Shown one piece after another: positions 34,403-43,571 of a stretch of 52,814 nt of DNA. Numbering within the stretch: position 1 is the stretch's first letter; every line of letters begins with the position of its first letter. Origin of the DNA: an uncultured Prevotella sp. GTDB lineage: Bacteria > Bacteroidota > Bacteroidia > Bacteroidales > Bacteroidaceae. The notes beneath the pieces are model-generated. The model did no database searches and was not told where the DNA came from. It was given only the letters and a program-made list of their open reading frames with translations. The position numbers and the translations under genes are program-made. The DNA lies in contig CAKQMS010000017.1 in the NCBI GenBank assembly GCA_934254985.1, positions 1 through 52,814 of the forward strand, written 5' to 3'.

Positions 34403-34933
34403 ATGAAAAGAGTTAGATGCCCTAAATGCGACAACTTCATTACTTTCGATGAAACAAAATACGAAGCAGGACAGTCATTGGTGTTCCAATGTCCGGAATG
34501 CGGCAAGGAGTTTGGTATTAGAATAGGTGTATCGAAACTCAGAAACACTCAGAAGGAAGACAATCCCGACGAGCAAGCCAACGAAAATGGCTGTGGTTCT
34601 ATCGTCGTGATAGAGAATGTATTCCACTACAAGCAGGTTATTCCATTGCAGATGGGCGACAACGTGATAGGCCGATACATGAAGGGTTCGGGCGTGAATT
34701 GCGCCATAGAAACCAACGACCCAAGTATCGACATGAACCATTGCGTAATCAATGTTAGCCGCGACAAGAAGGGCAACCTGAAATACATCCTCCGCGATGG
34801 ACCAAGCTATACCGGCACATTCGTAGACAATGAGATACTTGGCGACCGCGAACGCCGAGTAATCGAAGATGGCACCCTATTCACCATCGGCGCCACCAGC
34901 ATCATCCTCAGAGCTACAGAAGAGGAGAAATAA
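34403..34933 (+). CDS. Zinc-ribbon and FHA domain protein
   Basis: 176 residues. The N-terminal zinc ribbon has CPKC at residues 5-8 and CPECG about 22 residues later. An FHA domain follows (~75-170), with NVIGRYMKGSGVNCAIETND, SIDMNHCVINV, and LRDGPSYTGTFVDNEIL, then GTLFTIGATSIILR. FHA domains bind phosphothreonine peptides, so it probably reads a Ser/Thr kinase signal. No kinase is nearby. It follows the HU-SPOR gene by 51 bp on the same strand, and the pair likely forms a short operon ending at the hairpin at 35008. Confidence 0.85.
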   Translation: MKRVRCPKCDNFITFDETKYEAGQSLVFQCPECGKEFGIRIGVSKLRNTQKEDNPDEQANENGCGSIVVIENVFHYKQVIPLQMGDNVIGRYMKGSGVNCAIETNDPSIDMNHCVINVSRDKKGNLKYILRDGPSYTGTFVDNEILGDRERRVIEDGTLFTIGATSIILRATEEEK

Positions 34934-35287
34934 GATATTGGCGAAGATATAGGCGATATTTAAGCGAAGGTATAAACGAAGTCGTAAAAACGACTTCGAA
35001 CAAGGATAAGGGAGGATAAAGCCTCCCTTTTACTTTTTATCTATTTTCTTTTTATATATTATTCTTTTTACCTTTTTACCTTTTTACCCTTTTACCTTTT
35101 TACCCTTTTACCTTTTTACCCTTTTACCTTTTACCCTTTTACCTTTCTACCCTTTTACCTTTTTACCTTTTTACACTCTGCTATTATAAAAACGGAATAA
35201 GATTACAAAACGACAACAATTTAGAGCATAATAGCAGATTATTAATAATTTTCATATAATCTATATTCCACTTTCAATATTATTTTG
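34934..35287. other. Gap after the FHA gene: hairpin, terminator and pyrimidine repeat
   Basis: A stem-loop GAAGTCGT/ACGACTTC lies at 34978-34997. The terminator is at 35008-35040. From about 35065 to 35175 the plus strand is a tandem series of CTTTTTAC/CCTTTTAC units, at least a dozen. An AT-rich stretch leads to the purU -7 box. No ORF is supported. Confidence 0.7.
35008..35040 (+). terminator. Terminator of the HU-SPOR/FHA operon
   Basis: AAGGGAGG (35008-35015) pairs with CCTCCCTT (35022-35029) across a 6-nt loop, followed by a T-rich tail (TTTTACTTTTT). Confidence 0.85.
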
Positions 35288-35295
35288 TATCTTTG
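35288..35295 (+). promoter_or_regulatory. -7 element upstream of purU
   Basis: TATCTTTG is a perfect TAnnTTTG match 15 bp before the first ATG. A matching -33 box is not evident. Confidence 0.45.
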
Positions 35296-35309
35296 CAACG
35301 ACATTAACA

Positions 35310-36188
35310 ATGCAAATGCAAGATATGAAACCAACAGCAATACTACTTCTGCATTGCCCTGATGAACAAGGCATCATCTCGGAAGTTACAAAGTTTATCA
35401 CAGACAACCAGGGTAACATCGTATACCTTGACCAATATGTAGATAGAGAAGACGGTATGTTCTTTATGCGTATAGAATGGGAGTTGAAGAACTTCACCAT
35501 TCCACGCGAGAAAATCTATGAATATATAGACACCCTATATTCGCAGAGATACAGCATGACGTTCAACCTTTACTTTAACGACGAACGACCACGCATGGCT
35601 ATCTTCGTGAGCAAAATGAGCCATTGTCTATACGACTTGCTGGCACGCTATAAGGCAGGAGAATGGAACGTAGACATACCTTGCATAGTGAGCAACCACG
35701 AAGACTTGAGATATGTGGCAGAGCAGTTCAACATACCTTACTACGTGTGGTCGATAAAGAAAGACCACTCTAACAAAGAGGAGGTTGAGAAGGCTGAAAT
35801 GGAGTTGCTGAAGAAAGAGAAGGTGACATTCATCGTGTTGGCACGCTACATGCAGATCATCACCGACGGCATGATAAGCGCTTACCCACACAAGATCATC
35901 AACATCCACCACTCGTTCCTACCAGCCTTCATAGGTGCTAAACCTTATCATCAGGCATGGGAAAGAGGCGTGAAGATTATCGGCGCCACAAGCCATTATG
36001 TAACCGCCGACTTGGATGCAGGTCCCATCATCGAGCAGGACGTCACCCGCATCACCCACAAGGACACTCCTGAGAGCCTTGTGCTCAAAGGCAAAGACTT
36101 GGAGAAGATTGTATTGTCGAGAGCCGTTACTAAGCACATAGAGCGCAAGATTCTGACATACAACAACAAGACGATAATATTCAGTTAG
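35310..36188 (+). CDS. purU: Formyltetrahydrofolate deformylase
   Basis: 292 residues from the first ATG. A start at residue 6 (35325, MKPTAILLLHCPDEQG) is equally possible. An N-terminal ACT domain (~7-85) is followed by a formyl-transferase fold, with PHKIINIHHSFLPAFIGAKP holding the catalytic His, and GATSHYVTADLDAGPIIEQD. It hydrolyses 10-formyl-THF to THF and formate, balancing one-carbon pools and supplying formate for purine synthesis. It stands 51 bp before hisH. Histidine synthesis releases AICAR into the purine pathway, so this neighbourhood joins connected pathways. Confidence 0.95.
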   Translation: MQMQDMKPTAILLLHCPDEQGIISEVTKFITDNQGNIVYLDQYVDREDGMFFMRIEWELKNFTIPREKIYEYIDTLYSQRYSMTFNLYFNDERPRMAIFVSKMSHCLYDLLARYKAGEWNVDIPCIVSNHEDLRYVAEQFNIPYYVWSIKKDHSNKEEVEKAEMELLKKEKVTFIVLARYMQIITDGMISAYPHKIINIHHSFLPAFIGAKPYHQAWERGVKIIGATSHYVTADLDAGPIIEQDVTRITHKDTPESLVLKGKDLEKIVLSRAVTKHIERKILTYNNKTIIFS

Positions 36189-36239
36189 GGAATCGCCCTA
36201 CACACACAGCATAATAACACATAACACAACATCAGAACT

Positions 36240-36842
36240 GTGAAAGTAGCAATAGTAAAATACAATGCTGGCAACATTTACTCCGTGGTGAACGCCATGC
36301 GACGACTCGGAGTGGAACCCATCATCACCGACGATGCTGAGGTGCTGGCTTCTGCCGACAGGGTGCTGTTTCCCGGACAGGGCGAGGCAAGCTCTACGAT
36401 GGCTTATATCAAGGAGCATCAGCTCGACCGCATCATCCTCGATTTGAAGCAGCCCGTATTGGGCATCTGCATCGGTCAGCAACTATTGTGCAAGCATAGC
36501 GAAGAGGGAAACACCGACTGCATGGGACTATTCCCGATGGAGGTGAAACGTTTTCAGCCTACGTGCCACGAAGACAAGGTGCCGGCTATAGGATGGAACA
36601 GAATAGAGCTGGGCGATGAGCCTTGCAAACTATTCAAGGGATTAGGAGAAAGCCCGTATGTTTACTTCATCCACAGCTACTATGTACCTGTGAGTCAATG
36701 GACTATCGCTACAGCCAACTACACATTACCATTCTCTGCAGCGCTGCACAAGGACAACTTCTATGCCACGCAGTTTCACCCAGAGAAGAGCGGAAAGGTG
36801 GGAGAACAGATTCTGAAAAACTTCATGGAGATTGACTTATGA
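36240..36842 (+). CDS. hisH: Imidazole glycerol phosphate synthase, glutaminase subunit
   Basis: 200 residues, starting at a GTG (36240). KVAIVKYNAGNIYSVVNAM is the usual beginning. The class I glutaminase nucleophile lies in PVLGICIGQQLL (Cys near residue 80). The His-Glu pair is in ATQFHPEKSGKVGE near the C-terminus. It supplies ammonia to HisF in making imidazole glycerol phosphate and AICAR. Its stop overlaps the hisA start by the four bases ATGA, so the two are translationally coupled. Confidence 0.97.
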   Translation: MKVAIVKYNAGNIYSVVNAMRRLGVEPIITDDAEVLASADRVLFPGQGEASSTMAYIKEHQLDRIILDLKQPVLGICIGQQLLCKHSEEGNTDCMGLFPMEVKRFQPTCHEDKVPAIGWNRIELGDEPCKLFKGLGESPYVYFIHSYYVPVSQWTIATANYTLPFSAALHKDNFYATQFHPEKSGKVGEQILKNFMEIDL

Positions 36843-37555
36843 TAGAACTAATACCAGCCATCGACATCATCGACGGCAAATGTGTGAGGCTCACCAAGGG
36901 CGACTACAATCAGAAGACCGTCTACAACGATTCGCCTGCCGATGTGGCACGACAGTTTGAGGACATGGGATTCAAACGCCTACATGTGGTTGACCTCGAT
37001 GGAGCAAAGTCGAAACATATCGTCAACGACCATGTGCTGAAGGCTATTACCGAGGCAACAAACTTGAAGGTGGACTTCGGAGGCGGACTAAAAACCGACG
37101 ACGACTTGAAGAAGGCTTTCGAGGCTGGAGCAAGCATGGTGACAATAGGCAGCATTGCGGTGACAAAACCAGAGCTATTCTTGAGTTGGCTCGAAGAATA
37201 TGGTGCCGACAAGCTGATATTGGGAGCCGACGTAAGAAACGGCAAGATTTCGATAAACGGATGGAAGGAAGACTCTGCAGAAGAGCTGCTGCCATTCCTG
37301 AAACAATATGTAGACCACGGAGTGAAAAACGTGCTCTGTACTGAGATATCGAAAGACGGCACCCTGCAAGGGCCAGCCATCGAACTATATCGCCAAATCA
37401 TGGACGCCTACCCCACCCTGCACCTCATAGCAAGTGGCGGCGTGGGCTGCACCGACGACATTCGCAACCTTAACGAGAGTGGCATTCCTGCCGTGGTATT
37501 CGGCAAGGCATTCTATGAAGGAAAAATAAATATCGAAGAGCTATGGCAACTTTAG
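36839..37555 (+). CDS. hisA: Phosphoribosylformimino-5-aminoimidazole carboxamide ribotide isomerase
   Basis: 238 residues, a (beta/alpha)8 barrel. The first catalytic Asp is in [19 protein letters not shown], and the second in [12 protein letters not shown]. Phosphate-binding loops include [10 protein letters not shown] and IASGGVG. It carries out the fourth step specific to histidine synthesis, an Amadori rearrangement. It overlaps hisH by 4 bp and hisF by 13 bp. Confidence 0.97.
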   Translation: MIELIPAIDIIDGKCVRLTKGDYNQKTVYNDSPADVARQFEDMGFKRLHVVDLDGAKSKHIVNDHVLKAITEATNLKVDFGGGLKTDDDLKKAFEAGASMVTIGSIAVTKPELFLSWLEEYGADKLILGADVRNGKISINGWKEDSAEELLPFLKQYVDHGVKNVLCTEISKDGTLQGPAIELYRQIMDAYPTLHLIASGGVGCTDDIRNLNESGIPAVVFGKAFYEGKINIEELWQL

Positions 37556-38304
37556 CAAAACGCATCATACCATGCCTCGACGTGAAGAATGGCGAAACCG
37601 TTAAGGGCACCAACTTCGTTAATCTGCGTAGCGCTGGCGACCCTGTGGCTTTGGGCAAAGCTTATAGCGATATGGGAGCCGACGAGCTGGTGTTTCTCGA
37701 CATCACGGCAAGCTTCGAGGAGCGCAAAACCTTTACCGACATGGTGACAAAGGTGGCGCAAGAGATAAACATCCCGTTCACCGTGGGTGGCGGAATAAAT
37801 AAACTGGAAGACGTGGAACGTCTGCTCAACGCCGGAGCCGACAAGGTGAGCATCAACTCTGCAGCCATCCGCACACCTAACCTCATCGACGAGATAGCTG
37901 GCAAATTTGGCTCGCAAGTGTGTGTGTGCGCTATCGATGCACGCCACGACGAAGACGGTTGGCATTGCTACGTGAAGGGCGGCAGAGAACGAGTTGAACT
38001 CGGACTCTTCGACTGGGCACACCAGGTGCAAGAGCGTGGCGCTGGCGAGATATTATTCACCAGCATGGATCACGACGGAGTGAAGCAAGGATTTGCCAAC
38101 GAAGCTTTGGCAGAGCTTGCCGACAACCTGTCGATACCCGTGATAGCAAGTGGCGGCGCAGGCACCATGGAGCATTTCAAAGATGCTTTCGTAAAGGGCA
38201 AAGCCGACGCTGCATTGGCAGCAAGCGTGTTCCACTTCGGCGAAATAGCTATACCTGAGCTAAAAGATTATCTCTGGCAACAGGGAATAAACGTAAGGAG
38301 ATAA
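37543..38304 (+). CDS. hisF: Imidazole glycerol phosphate synthase, cyclase subunit
   Basis: 253 residues. The catalytic Asp pair is in [15 protein letters not shown] (Asp11 position) and [12 protein letters not shown]. Barrel phosphate loops are [10 protein letters not shown] and [12 protein letters not shown]. It forms the heterodimer with HisH. It overlaps hisA by 13 bp, and is followed after 55 bp by hisIE. Confidence 0.97.
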   Translation: MATLAKRIIPCLDVKNGETVKGTNFVNLRSAGDPVALGKAYSDMGADELVFLDITASFEERKTFTDMVTKVAQEINIPFTVGGGINKLEDVERLLNAGADKVSINSAAIRTPNLIDEIAGKFGSQVCVCAIDARHDEDGWHCYVKGGRERVELGLFDWAHQVQERGAGEILFTSMDHDGVKQGFANEALAELADNLSIPVIASGGAGTMEHFKDAFVKGKADAALAASVFHFGEIAIPELKDYLWQQGINVRR

Positions 38305-38359
38305 GCTCACACACGCGTACATATATAGAATAAGGTAACAGACAAAACACAACGCAAAA

Positions 38360-38998
38360 ATGGAAATAGACTTTGAAAAGACAGGCGGACTCGTTCCTGC
38401 CATCATACAGGATGCAAATACAAAGAATGTATTGATGCTTGGATACATGAACCAAGAGGCTTTCGACAAAACCATGGCTACAGGCAAGGTTACCTTCTGG
38501 AGCCGCTCGCGCAACTGCCTCTGGACAAAGGGCGAAACATCGGGCAACTTTCTCGACATGGTGAGCATCAAGAACGACTGCGACAACGATACGCTACTCG
38601 TCAAGGCTGTGCCTCATGGTCCAACATGCCACAAAGGCACCGACACCTGCTGGGGCGAAGACAACGAGAGCAATCCATTGGCTTTCCTCTCAGAACTACA
38701 GGACTTCATAGAGCGTCGCCACGAAGAGATGCCTGAGGGCAGCTACACCACAAGTCTTTTCCAAAAAGGCGTTAACCGCATAGCACAGAAAGTGGGCGAA
38801 GAAGCTCTCGAGACTGTCATCGAAGCCACCAACGGCACCAACGACAAACTCATCTACGAGGCTTCCGACATGTTCTACCACCTCATAGTGCTGCTCACCG
38901 AAAAGGGACTACGCATAGAGGATGTGGCTGCAGAACTGCAAAAACGCCACGACCCTAACTGGGATAAAGCCCGAAGGGTGAAGAAGAGTAAAGAGTAA
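38360..38998 (+). CDS. hisIE: Bifunctional phosphoribosyl-AMP cyclohydrolase / phosphoribosyl-ATP pyrophosphatase
   Basis: 212 residues. The HisI part (~1-110) has VLMLGYMNQEAFDKTM, FWSRSRNCLWTKGETSGN, and the metal-site cysteines in GPTCHKGTDTCWGE. The HisE part (~115-205) has GSYTTSLFQKGVNRIAQKVGEEALETVIEA, split here as consecutive family motifs. It performs steps two and three of the pathway. Last histidine gene of this cluster; hisG, hisD and hisC are not in the window. Confidence 0.97.
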   Translation: MEIDFEKTGGLVPAIIQDANTKNVLMLGYMNQEAFDKTMATGKVTFWSRSRNCLWTKGETSGNFLDMVSIKNDCDNDTLLVKAVPHGPTCHKGTDTCWGEDNESNPLAFLSELQDFIERRHEEMPEGSYTTSLFQKGVNRIAQKVGEEALETVIEATNGTNDKLIYEASDMFYHLIVLLTEKGLRIEDVAAELQKRHDPNWDKARRVKKSKE

Positions 38999-39015
38999 AA
39001 TTGCTAATAAAAGAT

Positions 39016-39720
39016 ATGCTAATAGAATATAAAAACGTAAACATCTACCAGCAAGGCAAATTAGTGCTTGAGGGTGTAGACTTCCATGTAGACGAAGGAG
39101 AATTCATCTACATCATTGGTAAGGTGGGCTCTGGAAAGAGTTCACTACTGAAAACAACATACTGCGAGCTCGACCTCATGAAAGACGAGGCTGAGAAGGC
39201 AGAAGTGTTAGGACGCAATGTGGTGAGTCTGAAACGCAAGGAAATACCTGCACTAAGACGCGAATTGGGAATAATATTCCAAGACTTCCAGTTGTTGCAC
39301 GACCGCACGGTTTACGACAACTTGGAATTCGTGCTTAAAGCTACAGGATGGAAAAACAAGAAAGATATTAAAAAGCGTATCGACGAGGTGCTGGCTGATG
39401 TCGGCATGCAAGAGAAGATACACTCTATGCCTCACGAACTATCGGGTGGCGAACAGCAGCGTATTTCTATAGCTCGCGCATTGCTCAACGAGCCAAAGGT
39501 GATAATCGCCGACGAGCCTACGGGAAACCTCGACCCAGAAACAGCAACGTCAATCCTGAATGTGCTGAAGAGCATCACTCAGACTGGCACCGCCGTGGTG
39601 ATGACCACTCACAACTTGCCTATCATCGACCAGTTCCCAGGCATCGTTTACCAATGCAAGGACGGTCACATGGCAGACATCACTAAGGATTTCACTAAGC
39701 TCTCAATAAGTGAAGAGTGA
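39016..39720 (+). CDS. ftsE: FtsE-like ABC transporter ATPase
   Basis: About 234 residues from the ATG at 39016; a TTG at 39001 would add five residues. Walker A is [12 protein letters not shown] (Val where Pro is common), the Q-loop [11 protein letters not shown], the signature [16 protein letters not shown], Walker [13 protein letters not shown], and the switch His in MTTHN. The short length, [13 protein letters not shown] and overall pattern fit FtsE, the ATPase that with FtsX activates peptidoglycan hydrolysis at division. No ftsX lies nearby, common in Bacteroidetes. A lipoprotein-release ATPase (LolD) is a less likely alternative. It sits between hisIE and lysC. Confidence 0.85.
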   Translation: MLIEYKNVNIYQQGKLVLEGVDFHVDEGEFIYIIGKVGSGKSSLLKTTYCELDLMKDEAEKAEVLGRNVVSLKRKEIPALRRELGIIFQDFQLLHDRTVYDNLEFVLKATGWKNKKDIKKRIDEVLADVGMQEKIHSMPHELSGGEQQRISIARALLNEPKVIIADEPTGNLDPETATSILNVLKSITQTGTAVVMTTHNLPIIDQFPGIVYQCKDGHMADITKDFTKLSISEE

Positions 39721-39745
39721 AGAATCAAATGGATTTGAAGGATAA
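39709..39745. repeat. Dispersed intergenic repeat, copy 2
   Basis: AGTGAAGAGTGAAGAATCAA continues with ATGGATTTGAAGGATAA. It closely matches the repeat after dcp (5849-5880) and includes the ftsE stop codon. Downstream (39749-39790) is a slippage-prone run of A7G-like units before lysC. Confidence 0.7.
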
Positions 39746-39797
39746 TTAAGAAAAAAAGAAAAAAAGAAAAAAGGAAAAAAAGAAAAAAATAAACGAT

Positions 39798-41123
39798 ATG
39801 AACATGCAAGTAATGAAGTTTGGAGGTACCTCGGTAGGTTCTCCTGAAAGAATGAAGAATGTTGCCAAACTCATCACAGAGTCTGGCGAACCAACTTTCG
39901 TAGTGCTCTCGGCAATGAGCGGCACAACAAACTCATTGGTGGAAATCAGCGACTATCTGTATAAGAAGAATCCAGAAGGCGCAAACGAGGTTATCAACAA
40001 CCTTGAGAAGAAATACTTGCAACACGTAGAAGACCTCTACTCCACCGAAGAATATAAGCAGAAGACACGCGACCTGTTGCAGCAGGAGTTCAACTATCTG
40101 CACTCATTCACCAAAGACTTGTTTACAAGCTTCGAGGAGAAGAGCATCGTGGCTCAGGGCGAAATCATCAGCACCAACATGGTTGTGAACTATCTTCAGG
40201 AGTGTGGCGTTAAGGCTGTGTTGCTCAATGCACTCGACTTTATGCGCACCGACAAGAATGCTGAGCCTGACACCGCTTATATCAAGGAGAAGCTACAGTC
40301 CATCATGAAGGACAATGAGGGCTATCAGATCTACATCACCCAGGGCTTCATCTGCCGCAACGCTTATGGCGAGGTAGACAACTTGCAGCGTGGTGGTTCT
40401 GACTATACAGCATCGCTCATCGGTGCTGCTCTGCCAGCTTCAGAGATTCAGATTTGGACCGACATCGACGGAATGCACAACAACGACCCTCGTATCGTTG
40501 ATAAGACAGAGGCTGTGAGACAGCTCAACTTCGAAGAGGCTGCCGAACTCGCATACTTCGGTGCTAAGATTTTGCACCCTACATGTGTGCAGCCAGCTAA
40601 ATATGCAGGCATTCCTGTACGCTTGAAGAACACCATGGACCCTAAGGCCGAAGGCACTATCATCGACAACGTGATAGTACGTGGCAAAATCAAGGCTGTG
40701 GCTGCTAAGGACAACATTACAGCTATCAAGATTAAGTCGTCGCGCATGCTCTTGGCAACAGGATTCTTGCGCAAGGTATTCGAGATTTTCGAGAGCTATC
40801 AGACTCCTATCGACATGATTGCAACATCAGAAGTTGGTGTGAGCATGAGTATCGACAAAGACGACCACCTGAACGAAATCGTTGACGAGCTCAAGAAATA
40901 TGGTACTGTGACCGTAGACACCAACATGTGTATCGTCTGCGTAGTTGGCGACCTCGACTGGAGCAACCTCGGTTTCGAGACCATCGCTACCGACGCTATG
41001 AAGAACATCCCTGTACGCATGATTAGCTATGGCGGTAGCAACTACAACATCTCGTTCCTTATCAAGGAGAGCGACAAGAAGCAAGCGCTGCAGAACTTGA
41101 GCAACGTATTGTTTAATAAGTAA
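39798..41123 (+). CDS. lysC: Aspartate kinase, monofunctional
   Basis: 441 residues. The N-terminal kinase domain begins MQVMKFGGTSVGSPERMKN. It includes FVVLSAMSGTTNSL and the aspartate/ATP region RGGSDYTASLIGAALPASEIQIWTD, shown here as adjoining motifs. The C-terminal ~130 residues are paired ACT domains (TAIKIKSSRMLLATGFLRKV; VCVVGDLDW), the usual site of lysine or threonine feedback. No homoserine dehydrogenase is fused. It phosphorylates aspartate, the entry step to lysine/DAP, methionine and threonine. It is followed by lysA after a hairpin-containing gap, so the pair likely serves lysine and diaminopimelate. Confidence 0.97.
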   Translation: MNMQVMKFGGTSVGSPERMKNVAKLITESGEPTFVVLSAMSGTTNSLVEISDYLYKKNPEGANEVINNLEKKYLQHVEDLYSTEEYKQKTRDLLQQEFNYLHSFTKDLFTSFEEKSIVAQGEIISTNMVVNYLQECGVKAVLLNALDFMRTDKNAEPDTAYIKEKLQSIMKDNEGYQIYITQGFICRNAYGEVDNLQRGGSDYTASLIGAALPASEIQIWTDIDGMHNNDPRIVDKTEAVRQLNFEEAAELAYFGAKILHPTCVQPAKYAGIPVRLKNTMDPKAEGTIIDNVIVRGKIKAVAAKDNITAIKIKSSRMLLATGFLRKVFEIFESYQTPIDMIATSEVGVSMSIDKDDHLNEIVDELKKYGTVTVDTNMCIVCVVGDLDWSNLGFETIATDAMKNIPVRMISYGGSNYNISFLIKESDKKQALQNLSNVLFNK

Positions 41124-41147
41124 AGCATAAAATACATCATCTCTTTC

Positions 41148-41180
41148 AGCCCATCTCTCTCCAACACAGAGGGATGGGCT
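41148..41180 (+). promoter_or_regulatory. Hairpin between lysC and lysA
   Basis: AGCCCATCTCTCT (41148-41160) pairs with AGAGGGATGGGCT (41168-41180) with an internal mismatch. No T run follows. It is likely an intercistronic stem or partial terminator. Confidence 0.6.
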
Positions 41181-41220
41181 ATACAACAACACACAACACA
41201 CACAGAACAAGACAATTCAA

Positions 41221-42378
41221 ATGAAAGGTACATTTCCAATAGATAAATTCCAAGGCATACAGACGCCATTCTACTATTACGACACCGACTTGCTGCGCCA
41301 AACCCTGAAGGCTATCAACAACGAAGTGGACAAGCATCCAGGATACCATGTGCACTATGCGGTGAAGGCTAATGCCAATCCAAAAGTGCTCAACATAATC
41401 TGCCAAGCTGGTCTTGGTGCCGACTGCGTGAGCGGTGGCGAGATAGAGGCTGCCATCAATGCAGGTTTTGCACCATCCAAGATAGTATACGCCGGAGTGG
41501 GCAAAAGCGACTGGGAGATAAACCTCGGACTCGACAAGGATATTTTCTGCTTCAACGTGGAGAGCATCGCCGAGCTGGAGGTTATCAACGAGCTTGCTGC
41601 TGCACGAGGCAAGGTGGCGAGAGTGGCTTTCCGCATCAACCCTAACGTGGGCGCACATACTCATGCCAATATCACTACCGGACTTGCAGAAAACAAATTC
41701 GGCATTGCCATGCAAGACATGGAGGCTGCGATAGAAGAAGCGGCACAGATGCAGAACGTGAAGTTTGTGGGATTGCACTTCCATATTGGTAGTCAGATAC
41801 TTGACATGGGCGACTTCGAGGCTTTGTGCAACCGTATCAACGAATTGCAAGACAAGCTTGAGCGCAATCATATCATCGTTGAGAATATCAATGTGGGCGG
41901 TGGACTCGGCGTTAGCTACGACCACCCTAACCGTGAGCCAATACCAAACTTCAAGGCTTATTTCGATACATACGCCAAGAAGCTGAAATTGCGCGAAGGT
42001 CAGTCTCTGCACTTTGAATTGGGACGTGCCGTTGTGGCTCAGATGGGCTCGCTCATCACCCGCACACTATACGTGAAGCAAGGCACAGCAAAGAAGTTTG
42101 CCATTGTGGATGCCGGTATGACCGACCTCATCCGTCCTGCCCTTTATCAGGCGTACCACAAGATAGAGAACATTTCGAGCGACGAGCCTATGGAGACCTA
42201 CGACGTGGTGGGTCCAATATGCGAATCGAGCGATGTCTTTGCTAAAGCTATCGACATCAATAAAACCAAGCGTGGCGACCTAATAGCACTACGCTCGGCT
42301 GGAGCCTATGGCGAAATTATGGCAAGTCAGTACAACTGCCGTAAGTTGCCTAAAGGCTATATCTCAGAAGATTTATGA
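41221..42378 (+). CDS. lysA: Diaminopimelate decarboxylase
   Basis: 385 residues, fold type III PLP enzyme. The PLP lysine is in HYAVKANANP (residue ~47). GLHFHIGSQILD, NVGGGLGVSYDHP, and CESSDVFAK (with the catalytic Cys of the partner subunit) follow. It converts meso-diaminopimelate to lysine. It overlaps the following glycosyltransferase gene by ATGA (42375-42378), an unexpected coupling of amino acid synthesis to a membrane glycosyltransferase. Confidence 0.96.
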   Translation: MKGTFPIDKFQGIQTPFYYYDTDLLRQTLKAINNEVDKHPGYHVHYAVKANANPKVLNIICQAGLGADCVSGGEIEAAINAGFAPSKIVYAGVGKSDWEINLGLDKDIFCFNVESIAELEVINELAAARGKVARVAFRINPNVGAHTHANITTGLAENKFGIAMQDMEAAIEEAAQMQNVKFVGLHFHIGSQILDMGDFEALCNRINELQDKLERNHIIVENINVGGGLGVSYDHPNREPIPNFKAYFDTYAKKLKLREGQSLHFELGRAVVAQMGSLITRTLYVKQGTAKKFAIVDAGMTDLIRPALYQAYHKIENISSDEPMETYDVVGPICESSDVFAKAIDINKTKRGDLIALRSAGAYGEIMASQYNCRKLPKGYISEDL

Positions 42379-43559
42379 TATTTAATACAACATCATTAAT
42401 AATTTGCGGCATTCTGCTGCTATTGGCTATTATAGCCCCCTTTGTTAACCCTCTGTTCCGAAAGATAATCTTGTCGGAAGAGGCTGACTTATCATCAACA
42501 GAAGATGCCGACAACAGTTCAGCTAACGATGCTTACGGACAGCATTTGCCATCCGTAAGCATCGTCATAACTGCCCACGACAATGCTGCCGAACTAAGAC
42601 GTAATCTGCCCTTGGTGTTGGCACAGCAATATCCTGGAAACTATCAGGTGATTGTGGTGGCAGAGAAAGGCGACAGCGAAACGGAAGATGTGCTGAAGTT
42701 GCTTTCAGCCGACAAGCATCTGTACTACACGCTGATACCTGAATCGTCGAGATACATGAGCCGCAAAAAGCTCTCTATCACGATTGGCGTAAAGGCTGCC
42801 CAAAGCGAATGGATAATGCTCGTGGAACCATCGTGCCGCCCTGAGTCGGAACATTGGCTTGCCACTATGGCTCGCAACTGCAATAAGGACAAAGACCTTG
42901 TGATTGGCTACAGCCGTTATGACGACGACGCGAAAATGTATCAGCGGTTTGAGCGCATGCTAACTCAATGCTATTCGCTTCGCGAAGCTCAGCAGTCTAT
43001 GGTTTATCGCCATTATGGCTCTAACCTTATGATACGCAAAAGCCTGTTTATGAAGCAGGAGGGTTTTCGCAGTAGCTTGAACTTGGTGAGAGGAGAATAC
43101 GACTTCTTGGTAAACGATTTTGCCACAGCCGACAATACTGCTACAGAAACATCTCGTCTGGCTCATGTCGTTGAGGATGCTCCTACCCACAAGGCGTGGC
43201 TGTATCACCACATGTACTATCTGGAGTCGAGAAAGATACTAAAGCGAGGCATAAAGCATCGCTTGGTGTTCAACATCGACCAGATAATGCTCCACACAAC
43301 AGTAATTGCCGACATCGCAGCCATTGCAGCATCCGTGGCTCTTCAGCAATGGATTATCACAGCAGTAGCAGCGGTTTCGCTGATAATAACAACATCACTA
43401 TGTAGTCTATGGTTGTCTAAACGCTCCAAGGAGTTGGGCGAAAATATCCCTACCCTTTTGGCTTTGCCTTTGCAGCTTAGCGTGGTGTGGCACAACATGA
43501 AACATGCCATAAACCATAAGTTTGCCGACAAATTAGATTTCACAACCCATAAGCTATAA
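42375..43559 (+). CDS. Membrane-bound family 2 glycosyltransferase
   Basis: 394 residues. One N-terminal membrane helix (~8-28), then a GT2 core starting PSVSIVITAHDNAAELRRNL, with YQVIVVAEKGDSETEDVL. Where the metal-binding DxD is expected the sequence reads VEPSCRPESEHW, so the classic DxD is not evident. The end has two or three hydrophobic helices (~310-385). The pattern fits a processive or cell-envelope glycosyltransferase at the inner membrane; the substrate is unknown. It overlaps lysA by 4 bp and is followed 12 bp later by another glycosyltransferase-like gene. Confidence 0.8.
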   Translation: MIFNTTSLIICGILLLLAIIAPFVNPLFRKIILSEEADLSSTEDADNSSANDAYGQHLPSVSIVITAHDNAAELRRNLPLVLAQQYPGNYQVIVVAEKGDSETEDVLKLLSADKHLYYTLIPESSRYMSRKKLSITIGVKAAQSEWIMLVEPSCRPESEHWLATMARNCNKDKDLVIGYSRYDDDAKMYQRFERMLTQCYSLREAQQSMVYRHYGSNLMIRKSLFMKQEGFRSSLNLVRGEYDFLVNDFATADNTATETSRLAHVVEDAPTHKAWLYHHMYYLESRKILKRGIKHRLVFNIDQIMLHTTVIADIAAIAASVALQQWIITAVAAVSLIITTSLCSLWLSKRSKELGENIPTLLALPLQLSVVWHNMKHAINHKFADKLDFTTHKL

Positions 43560-43571
43560 AACTATAGGATT

